NCBI GenBank assembly: GCA_004295245.1
Contig: REAR01000058.1
Location: forward strand, 1-64,000
Direction of reading: 5' to 3'
DNA from: Sphingobacteriales bacterium
GTDB lineage: Bacteria > Bacteroidota > Bacteroidia > Chitinophagales > Chitinophagaceae
DNA: 64,000 nt
Of this stretch, positions 28,601-35,910 are shown piece by piece. The notes beneath the pieces were generated by a model. The model saw only the letters and a program-made list of their open reading frames with translations, was not told the origin of the DNA and ran no database searches. Within the stretch, counting starts at the first letter, position 1. The number at the start of each line of letters is the position of its first letter. The translations under genes were made by a program, and so were the position numbers.

Positions 28601-28784
28601 TAAGGGTAGAGCCTTTAACCAAAACAGTTGCTCCAACCAAAGGTTCGCCGGTTGTCTTATTAGATACATTACCCGACACAGGTCCTTGTGCCTTTACTTG
28701 TTGAAGCAAGCTTACAACAATAATCAAAAGTTTAAACAAAACGATTTTTAGTTTCATATAGCAGTTTTTTACTAAAAAAGTCAA
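25629..28784 (-). CDS. SusC/RagA family TonB-dependent receptor
   Basis: CarboxypepD_reg-like N-terminus, VVVIGYGTQKITKVSGAISTIKSADIEKLRPVRTEDALQGRASGV, long barrel. Confidence 0.97.
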   Translation of the reverse strand: MTFLVKNCYMKLKIVLFKLLIIVVSLLQQVKAQGPVSGNVSNKTTGEPLVGATVLVKGSTLSSITDSKGNFSLENVKKGVVLVISYAGMKPVDFKVVDNALSVNIQLEESTTTTLTDVVVIGYGTQKITKVSGAISTIKSADIEKLRPVRTEDALQGRASGVNVIQNGSPGSKPTVLIRGIPSFSGTDPVVIIDGSPQTLTDFNSINPADIESINVLKDAATTAIYGVKGGNGVIVVTTKSGKKNQKPDIAISANYGIQEVLNTIGVLNATEYAAMINEGSTVSGGNIIFPDLSKLGVGTDWQKEIFKKAPLQSHNITARGGSDKMTYFLSAGYVSQGGIVGGIDKSKYTRGNLTANLSFDLTSRLKFILNTTAVILDSKGVQENSFNSVIGSALNFDPTVPIYNNVPNTAGTFGFSNLLLSEIFNPLTKLENTYNKNIGNKLYGKAEFQYDVLKNLKITTRFGYTKYDGNAKSFTPLIFYGINNTNNTMLADGSAKPGEHNSVSHEKTSNFNYTWESFSNYNFKINTDHNFETILGFSLAKISGNAAGASRQDVPFNSWEFADFTAATGNNNATNSNALSGYYYQYFRRNISYFSRINYDYQEKYLASFTARRDGSYAFGENNKYANFFSGSLGWVVSKEKFFTSEFIDHLKIRSSYGSIGNENVNPQLVRIITGGVNTGYGPTGNSNGYTFGGIFNNGATIGSAANNDLRWEKQLQANAGFDITFFKRKFSISADYFQKEVDGLLFTPSASLYLGTIPIPTANIGATKSSGIDMTVTYNETIVQKLKLNTSITFTKAKNEVTATNSDGTAKIFGGYYFNGQSQSVTVFEKGYTPGYFFGYKTDGLFQTADEVANHATQAGAQPGDIRFVDMNKDGLINAADQTKIGDPFPDFTIGWNLNLEYKNFDFNMFTYASVGNEVYSAYERNANYSNKYRGVLARWTGPGTTNDARNPRYSFTDANSNIRVSDRYVEDGSFIKIKNLQLGYTFPPSTTKKLLSRLRVYAQIRNALTLTKYSGYDPEIAGGILDTGIDRGAYPQARTYSFGIDIKL

Positions 28785-28847
28785 TCGATATTAGCATTGC
28801 AATTTATAATCTGATTTCTTTCATTCAAAAAAACTACCCACAACATC

Positions 28848-28909
28848 ACTACATCAAAAAATACAACTTGCTGATATTATTTTATTTGTACTACTTCAAT
28901 ACTACATCA
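28848..28909. promoter_or_regulatory. Candidate operator: three direct repeats ACTACATCA (28848), ACTACTTCA (28890), ACTACATCA (28901) in the divergent susC/regulator spacer
   Basis: Repeat reading; the two proximal copies are 11 bp apart. Confidence 0.35.
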
Positions 28910-28917
28910 TCTCTTTT

Positions 28918-31854
28918 TTGCTACATTCACACAAACATTTAAATGTGTTTATGAGATTGCTCATCTTGTTATATGTACTTTTTCCAATTTCTGTTGTTTG
29001 TCAAAATACAATAGGCCTTCCTGATGTAATTAATTATCCGAAATTAACTTACGGTGCAGGGTTGCAAAACTGGGATATTAAACAAGATAAGAATGGTATC
29101 ATCTATTTGGCAAATAATGAAGGCTTGCTCACATTTGATGGTAGAAACTGGACATTATACCCTTTGCCTAATAAAACAATCGTTAGATCTGTTGAAATAG
29201 GACCTGATGGTAAAATTTATGTGGGGGGACAGGACGAAATGGGGTATTTTATTCCAACTGAAAGCGGTAGTCTGCAATATCATTCCCTGACTCAATTTAT
29301 TCCTGTTGGTGACAAGTCTTTTGGGGATGTATGGGATATCGTTTTTTTCAAAAATAGCATCTACTTCCGCTCTCTTTATAAAATTTACCAGGTTTCTAAT
29401 GAATCAATCCTTGTATTTCCTGCACCAAGTGAATGGTCTTTTTTAGAAAAATGTAATGGCAGTTTGTACGCACATGATTTTAGATCAGGAATAATGGTGT
29501 TTAACAATGCTAAATGGCAACCCTTATATACAAATAATTCACTTCCCAGCAACGATCCTGTTACGGGCATTTTGCCTGTAACAAATACAGAAGCAATAAT
29601 CAGTACATTAAAGAATGGCTTGTTTCTAATGTCTTCTGCGGGTATTTTAAAACTTGAATCTTTCAATAATGCCTTATTTGAAAGCGAAAGAATATATGCA
29701 GCTACCAAAGTAAATAATGATTGGATAGCTCTCGCTACAAACAATAATGGTATTTACATTATTGATACAAAAGGAAACATTATTCAAAAGTTTTCAAGGG
29801 CTGAGGGATTGCAGAATAAAAATGTACTTAGTATTTTTTTAGATAACCAAAGTAATCTGTGGTTAGGGCTAGATAATGGAATTGATATGATTGCTTATAA
29901 CAGCTCTATAAAAAAAATTAACCCTTTTTTTCAGGATGGGGCAGGTTATACAGTACTATTACATGATAATAAGCTTTATGCAGGTACGTCTAATGGATTG
30001 TATAGCGTGCCGCTAAAACCAGCAAACGATTTTAGCTTTAGCCGTGGTGTCTTCTTGCCCGTAAATAATACAAAAGGTCAGGTATGGGGATTGGCCAACA
30101 TTAATAATAAACTCCTTTTGGGCCACCATGAAGGTGCTTTTATTGTTGCTAATAATACAGCTGAAAAAATATTTTCTGACCCTGGTTTTTGGAATTTTAT
30201 TCCTGTATCTCCCACCTTGCCTACAAAGCAGATAATTTCTGGTAGTTATAAAGGACTTATTTTTTTTGATTATATCAATGGTGTTTTCAACAGAACCGGA
30301 GCCCTGCCAAATTTTGTTGAATCATCAAGATTTATTGCCATTGAAAATGATAATACTATTTGGGTATCACATCCATACCATGGCATCTATAAGATTACTA
30401 AAAAAGTAGAGGGGGGCTATACTATTAATTCTTATGATGATAAAAAAGGATTGCCTTCGCCGTTAAATAATCATGTTTTTAAAGTAAGGAATGAAGTTGT
30501 GATTGCTACAGAAAAAGGTGTGTATAAGTACAATAAAGAAAAAGATGATTTTGCGCCAGCAGCTTTTTATTTTAAATTCCTTGCTACAAAGAGCATACGA
30601 TATCTGAAAGAAGATACAGAAGGAAATATTTGGTTTATTAATGAAAAAACACCCGGTGTTGTTGATATGTCTGATAAAGAACCGGCTGTTGTTTTTTTTC
30701 CGGAGCTAACCAATAAATTATTGAGTGGGTTTGAATTTATTTACCCGTTAAATAAGAACAATATTTTTTTAGGAGCTGAGAAAGGCTTTTTTCATATTAA
30801 TTATGAAAAGTATAAAGCAACTCAGCCCAACCTTGCAGTTCAAATAAGAACGGTACGCATAGGAAGTAAAAGTGATAGCCTTCTATTTGGTGGGTACTTT
30901 AGTAGTTTAAATGATAAACAGGTTCAACAACCAAAACAAGTGCCGGAAATTAACCACAATAAGAAAAATATCCGGTTCGATTTTTCGGCTTCCATCTTTG
31001 GGTATCAATCAAATCTTCAATACAGTTACAGACTCAAAGGATTTGATGATAATTGGTCAGATTGGTCTAAAAGAACAGAGAAAGAATACACCAATCTTTC
31101 GGCGGGCAGTTATATATTTCAGGTTAAGCTGCGTAATAATCTAGGTAAAGAATCAGAAATTGCTGAGTATTCATTTAAAATTTTGCCGCCATGGTATTTG
31201 AAATTATGGGCCAAAATATTATATGTATTACTTTTTTTAGGGCTCTTTTTTTTGCTATACCAATGGCAGCAAAAAAAGTTAACGGTACAGCAGTTGCGTT
31301 ATGAAGAGGAACAAAAAAAACTATTATATATACATGAGCTTGAATTAACAAAAACTGAAAGTGAATTGGTATCAGTTAAAAACGAAAAATTAGAAGCCGA
31401 AATTAATTTCAAAAATTCTGAACTCGCCTCATCTGCTATGCATCTTGTAAAAAAAGGGGAGCTGCTGACAAAAATGAAAGCAGAACTTTCTCATATTTTA
31501 AAGGGTGTTGATAATCCAAACGTTATTACAGATCTTAAAAAAATGATTCGATCGTTGAGTGAAGACGATAATATGGATAAAGAATGGGAGAATTTTGCCA
31601 AGCACTTTGATAAAGTACATAGCGACTTTGTGCTGGAGTTAAAAAATACGCACCCCTCAATTACACCAAATGAGGTGAAATTGTGCGCTTATTTGCGCAT
31701 GAATCTTTCAACAAAAGAAATTTCCCAACTCATGAATATTTCAATACGTGGTGTGGAAATTAGTCGCTACCGGTTAAGAAAGAAATTGGGCATTTCTTCA
31801 GAAACAAATCTTTTTAGCTATCTTATTAATCTGCAACCAAAAAAAAATAGTTAA
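28918..31854 (+). CDS. Membrane-spanning PUL regulator: two-component-regulator-type propeller, Y_Y_Y domain, TM, coiled coil, LuxR-type HTH
   Basis: YGAGLQNWDIKQDKNGIIYLANNEGLLTFDGRNW; SYRLKGFDDNWSDWSKRTEKEYTNLSAGSYIFQVKLRN; C-term HTH ITPNEVKLCAYLRMNLSTKEISQLMNISIRGVEISRYRLRKKLGIS. Confidence 0.9.
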   Translation: MLHSHKHLNVFMRLLILLYVLFPISVVCQNTIGLPDVINYPKLTYGAGLQNWDIKQDKNGIIYLANNEGLLTFDGRNWTLYPLPNKTIVRSVEIGPDGKIYVGGQDEMGYFIPTESGSLQYHSLTQFIPVGDKSFGDVWDIVFFKNSIYFRSLYKIYQVSNESILVFPAPSEWSFLEKCNGSLYAHDFRSGIMVFNNAKWQPLYTNNSLPSNDPVTGILPVTNTEAIISTLKNGLFLMSSAGILKLESFNNALFESERIYAATKVNNDWIALATNNNGIYIIDTKGNIIQKFSRAEGLQNKNVLSIFLDNQSNLWLGLDNGIDMIAYNSSIKKINPFFQDGAGYTVLLHDNKLYAGTSNGLYSVPLKPANDFSFSRGVFLPVNNTKGQVWGLANINNKLLLGHHEGAFIVANNTAEKIFSDPGFWNFIPVSPTLPTKQIISGSYKGLIFFDYINGVFNRTGALPNFVESSRFIAIENDNTIWVSHPYHGIYKITKKVEGGYTINSYDDKKGLPSPLNNHVFKVRNEVVIATEKGVYKYNKEKDDFAPAAFYFKFLATKSIRYLKEDTEGNIWFINEKTPGVVDMSDKEPAVVFFPELTNKLLSGFEFIYPLNKNNIFLGAEKGFFHINYEKYKATQPNLAVQIRTVRIGSKSDSLLFGGYFSSLNDKQVQQPKQVPEINHNKKNIRFDFSASIFGYQSNLQYSYRLKGFDDNWSDWSKRTEKEYTNLSAGSYIFQVKLRNNLGKESEIAEYSFKILPPWYLKLWAKILYVLLFLGLFFLLYQWQQKKLTVQQLRYEEEQKKLLYIHELELTKTESELVSVKNEKLEAEINFKNSELASSAMHLVKKGELLTKMKAELSHILKGVDNPNVITDLKKMIRSLSEDDNMDKEWENFAKHFDKVHSDFVLELKNTHPSITPNEVKLCAYLRMNLSTKEISQLMNISIRGVEISRYRLRKKLGISSETNLFSYLINLQPKKNS

Positions 31855-31858
31855 GTAA

Positions 31859-33244
31859 TTACTTTCCGATACAGAATTTACTAAAAATATAATCCAGCTG
31901 GTCTTCATTGGTAATTTCACCGGTAATTTCACCAATATAATGCAGGCACCGTCGTATATCCAGTGCCAGCAAATCGCCGGGTATTTTATTATCCATCGCT
32001 GTTTTAATATCCGTTAATGATAATGCCACTTCTTTCAACGCATGAAAATGGCGGGCATTGGTAACCACAGTAGCTTCATGGGTAACGGTGCCCTGCAATA
32101 CCGTATCTACCAATCGCTCTTTTATTAACTCTGTATGAAGATTAGTTTTGGCAGCTATAAACAAACAGTTTTCAAAGCCGGCAAAGCGCTGGCGGGCGGT
32201 AGTTTCACCTGCCGTGTCAATTTTATTTGCAATTAACAGGTAATGAATATGCAGTTGTTTAAAATTGGCAATAGCTTCCTGCAATTCAGTAGTGGTAGTA
32301 GTGTTTACATCAAATAAATACAACACCACATCAGCTGCCTTCATTTTCTCAATACTTTTTTCTACACCAATACTTTCAATTATATCGGCCGTGTGTTCTC
32401 TTATACCAGCCGTATCAATCAGCCTGAACAAAATGCCATCAATGTTTAATATTTCTTCAATTGTATCGCGGGTGGTGCCTGCAATTTCACTTACAATAGC
32501 ACGGTTCTCATTCAGCAACGTATTTAGTAAAGTAGATTTACCAGCATTTGGCTTACCAATAATTGCCACACTCACTCCATTCTTAATTACATTACCCAAC
32601 TGAAAAGATTGTAACAATTGTTGTGTAACCGCATCCGCTTCTTTAATTAAAGCATACAATTGCGTACGATCTGCAAACTCCACATCTTCCTGACTAAAAT
32701 CCAATTCCAACTCTATCAAAGCAGAAAAACTCAGTAATTGATCTCTCAACGCTTTCAGTGCAGATGAAAAACCACCTTTAATATTTTTTAACGCAGCATT
32801 ACGGCTGGCATGGGTATTACTGGCAATTAAATCTGCCACAGCTTCTGCTTGTGTTAAATCCAGTTTACCTTTTAAAAAAGCTCTTTGTGTAAACTCTCCG
32901 GGTTTAGCCAGGCGGGCACCTTTGTTAATACAGGCATTCACTATTTGCTCTAATACAAACGGAGAGCCGTGCCCCGAAATTTCCACCACATCTTCGCCGG
33001 TATAAGAACGGGGTGCCTTGTATAAAGTCACCACCACTTCATCAATAGCCGTATCGTTTTCTTTTAATACACCCACATGCACGGTGTGCGATGATTGTTG
33101 TTGCAAATCTTTTTTAGGAAACAACACATTGGCCACCCCAATAGCGTTTGCGCCACTAAGCCGTATTACGCCAATAGCCCCAATACCCGGCGGCGTAGCC
33201 AGCGCAACAATTGTATCATCCCAACCCGATAGTTTACCCAGCAT
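31859..33244 (-). CDS. mnmE: tRNA-5-carboxymethylaminomethyl-2-thiouridine synthesis GTPase MnmE (TrmE)
   Basis: DTIVALATPPGIGAIGVIRLSG; GKPNAGKSTLLNTLL; IAGTTRDTIEE; DTAGIREH; C-terminal FCIGK. The ORF extends to 33352 through a repeat; start MLGKLSG at 33244 preferred. Confidence 0.97.
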   Translation of the reverse strand: MLGKLSGWDDTIVALATPPGIGAIGVIRLSGANAIGVANVLFPKKDLQQQSSHTVHVGVLKENDTAIDEVVVTLYKAPRSYTGEDVVEISGHGSPFVLEQIVNACINKGARLAKPGEFTQRAFLKGKLDLTQAEAVADLIASNTHASRNAALKNIKGGFSSALKALRDQLLSFSALIELELDFSQEDVEFADRTQLYALIKEADAVTQQLLQSFQLGNVIKNGVSVAIIGKPNAGKSTLLNTLLNENRAIVSEIAGTTRDTIEEILNIDGILFRLIDTAGIREHTADIIESIGVEKSIEKMKAADVVLYLFDVNTTTTTELQEAIANFKQLHIHYLLIANKIDTAGETTARQRFAGFENCLFIAAKTNLHTELIKERLVDTVLQGTVTHEATVVTNARHFHALKEVALSLTDIKTAMDNKIPGDLLALDIRRCLHYIGEITGEITNEDQLDYIFSKFCIGK

Positions 33245-33287
33245 GTATAATTTTTTTAACCGCTGCAAAAATAGTTTAATTGAGCTG

Positions 33288-33496
33288 GGTAACCAGCATC
33301 GCTTTTTCATGGCAGCAGCCGTTGCGTCGCACACTTGTACTGTTGAATACAAGTCCGCAAGTCCGGGGTTGGAAAGTCCGAAAGAATTTTACACTAACTG
33401 CAATCGTCTTTCAGACTTTCGGTCTTGCCAACTTTCGGACTTAGCGCACAAGTGTGCGACGCAACGGCTGCCGGGCTTTATTAAAATGCTGGCAAC
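33288..33496. repeat. Family A inverted repeat, copy A4 with both outer ends (GGTAACCAGC 33288-33297; arms 33321-33338 and 33448-33465; GCTGGCAAC 33488-33496)
   Basis: Direct reading; perfect 18-nt arms; loop contains further inverted segments (gaaagtccgaaag/ctttcggac). Confidence 0.92.
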
Positions 33497-33504
33497 AAAA
33501 TACA

Positions 33505-35655
33505 TTGGGCACTGTTATATTTGCTGCTACAAAACAGGCAGCCATCAGCAACTATACTTCCATATTAAATAACCCCATAGAATATTTAAAAGGCGTGGGG
33601 CCCCTGCGCGGAGACCTGCTTAAAAAAGAGCTGAATATTTTTACGTTTGCTGATTTGCTCAACCATTTTCCGTATCGGCACCTTGATAAAACAAAAATTA
33701 ATTTGGTAAAAGAAATAAGCCACCAAACAGAATATGCACAGGTGGCAGGCAAATTAATAAGCAAAGAAATTATTGGAGAAAAACGTAGCCGCCGTTTAGT
33801 AGCACAGCTAAAAGACAACACTGGTAGTATTGAATTGGTATGGTTTCAGGGCATTAACTGGGTAGATAAACTGCTGGAAATAGGCGGGCTTTACCTGGCT
33901 TTTGGTAAAACCAGTTTTTTTATGAGCAGCCCGCAGCTAACCCACCCCGAAATAGAAGTATACACCAAAGAAAAAAGCGAGGGCAAAAGTTTTTTAGAAC
34001 CCGTATACCCCACCACAGAAAAACTAAAAGCAAAAGGGCTGGGGGCAAGGCAAATTGGTAAACTTACTTTTGCATTATTTGCTCATATTGAAGAGAGAGA
34101 TCTGGCAGAAAACCTGCCGGCAACTATTGTAGCACAATATAAATTTATGCCGCGCCGGCAAGCGTATTTACAATTGCATTTCCCCTCCGGTGCAGAAAAT
34201 TACCAGCAGGCATTGCAACGTTTAAAGTTTGAAGAATTGTTTATTACCCAGGTGCGTTTAGGGCTGGTGCGCCTGCAACGCCATCGCTACAGCAAGGGTG
34301 TGGTGTTTGAGCAGGTGGGAGATTTGTTTAATAATTTTTATAAAAACCATTTGCCGTTTCAGCTAACCGGCGCACAAAAAAGAGTTTTAAAAGAAATAAG
34401 AAACGATACAGCGCATGGCCGCCAAATGAATAGGCTTTTACAAGGCGATGTGGGTAGTGGTAAAACCATTGTGGCATTATTATGCATGTTGCTGGCAGCA
34501 GATAACGGTTACCAGGCCTGTTTGATGGCACCTACTGAAATATTAGCTACGCAACATTACAAAGGCATTAGCGAATTATTAAAAGAGATGCCGGTTACCG
34601 TACGGTTATTAACCGGCAGTACAAAAAAGAAAGAACGCAATCAATTACTGCAGCAACTACAAGAAGGCAGCCTTCATTTTTTAATAGGCACCCATGCATT
34701 AATAGAAGAAACCGTACAGTTTAAAAACCTGGGGTTTGCAATTGTAGATGAGCAGCATCGTTTTGGAGTAGCACAACGGGCAAGGCTTTGGAAAAAAGCA
34801 ACACCACCACCGCATGTGCTGGTAATGACGGCAACGCCCATACCCCGTACACTGGCCATGACGGCTTACGGAGATTTGGATTACAGCGTAATTGATGAAC
34901 TGCCACCCGGCCGCATACCCATTACCACCGTACATCGGTACGAGCATGCAAGAGCCAGTGTATTAGATTTTGTACGCAGCGAAATTGATAAAGGGCGCCA
35001 GGCATATATCATCTTTCCGTTAATTGAAGAATCGGAGAAACTGGATTATGAAAACCTGATGCGTGGCTATGAAAATGTAAAAGCATTTTTTGCTGAACCA
35101 AAGTATTGGATAAGTATGGTGCATGGCCGGCAGGACGCAGCCACCAAAGAAACCAATATGCAGCGCTTTGTAAAAGGCGATACACAAATAATGGTATCCA
35201 CCACCGTAATAGAAGTAGGCGTAAACGTACCCAATGCCACCGTAATGGTTATAGAAAGTACCGAGAAGTTTGGCCTCTCACAGTTACACCAGTTACGGGG
35301 GCGAGTGGGCCGTGGTGCAGAAAAAAGCTTTTGCATACTGTTAACAGCGCCGCAACCAACCAAAGAAGCAAAAGAACGTATAAATATATTGTGCAGCACC
35401 AACGATGGGTTTAAAGTGGCCGAGAAAGACCTGGAGCTGCGCGGGCCCGGAGAAATAGAAGGCACCCGCCAGAGTGGAGCATTAAATTTTAAACTGGCCA
35501 GCCTGGTGCAAGACAGTCAGTTACTGCAAACCGCTAAAAACACCGCCGAAGTTCTTATCAATGAAGATCCCGAACTAAATTCGGCAGACAATTTGCCCCT
35601 TAAACAATACCTGCAACAACAAAAAGGTAAAACCGCGTGGAGTAAAATTTCTTAA
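33505..35655 (+). CDS. recG: ATP-dependent DNA helicase RecG
   Basis: PIEYLKGVGPLRGDLLKKELNIFTFADLLNHFPYR; LLQGDVGSGKTIVALL; DEQHRFGVAQRARL; MTATPIPRTLAMTAYGDLDYSVIDELPPGR. The track start at 33454 lies in repeat A4; TTG at 33505 is the first start candidate after the repeat. Confidence 0.95.
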   Translation: MGTVIFAATKQAAISNYTSILNNPIEYLKGVGPLRGDLLKKELNIFTFADLLNHFPYRHLDKTKINLVKEISHQTEYAQVAGKLISKEIIGEKRSRRLVAQLKDNTGSIELVWFQGINWVDKLLEIGGLYLAFGKTSFFMSSPQLTHPEIEVYTKEKSEGKSFLEPVYPTTEKLKAKGLGARQIGKLTFALFAHIEERDLAENLPATIVAQYKFMPRRQAYLQLHFPSGAENYQQALQRLKFEELFITQVRLGLVRLQRHRYSKGVVFEQVGDLFNNFYKNHLPFQLTGAQKRVLKEIRNDTAHGRQMNRLLQGDVGSGKTIVALLCMLLAADNGYQACLMAPTEILATQHYKGISELLKEMPVTVRLLTGSTKKKERNQLLQQLQEGSLHFLIGTHALIEETVQFKNLGFAIVDEQHRFGVAQRARLWKKATPPPHVLVMTATPIPRTLAMTAYGDLDYSVIDELPPGRIPITTVHRYEHARASVLDFVRSEIDKGRQAYIIFPLIEESEKLDYENLMRGYENVKAFFAEPKYWISMVHGRQDAATKETNMQRFVKGDTQIMVSTTVIEVGVNVPNATVMVIESTEKFGLSQLHQLRGRVGRGAEKSFCILLTAPQPTKEAKERINILCSTNDGFKVAEKDLELRGPGEIEGTRQSGALNFKLASLVQDSQLLQTAKNTAEVLINEDPELNSADNLPLKQYLQQQKGKTAWSKIS

Positions 35656-35694
35656 TAGGGTATGAGCCAAGCGGCAGAACTTTGCGCAGCAGCC

Positions 35695-35710
35695 GTTGCG
35701 TCGCACACTT
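35695..35710 (+). repeat. Family A single arm, copy A5
   Basis: agccgttgcgtcgcacacttcaactg, downstream of recG. Confidence 0.85.
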
Positions 35711-35765
35711 CAACTGTTTTGCATGGCTCAGCCGGGCAGGTTTTGTAAACAGTATGCATTCCTGT

Positions 35766-35791
35766 TTGTTTTAAGCATCTGCTTAAAACAA
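35766..35791. repeat. Perfect 12-bp-stem hairpin/palindrome TTGTTTTAAGCA-TC-TGCTTAAAACAA
   Basis: Direct reading, between recG and the next gene. Confidence 0.7.
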
Positions 35792-35910
35792 CGCTAATAA
35801 GAAAGGGCAGCAATAATGTTAATATTAAAATATTGCCGGCAGAATCATTAACAGATTACAGAACTATATACATATTTGTAAGGAAATAACGTTTTAAAAA
35901 GGTAAATTAG

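Noticed and set aside
33288-33496. attC/integron-cassette interpretation
   Set aside because: Imperfect resemblance (inverted arms, variable loops) but no RYYYAAC-type core sites, no integrase, and genes are housekeeping in mixed orientations.
33018-33572. 184-aa plus-strand ORF over mnmE start, repeat A4 and recG start
   Set aside because: Antisense to mnmE and built partly from the repeat element.
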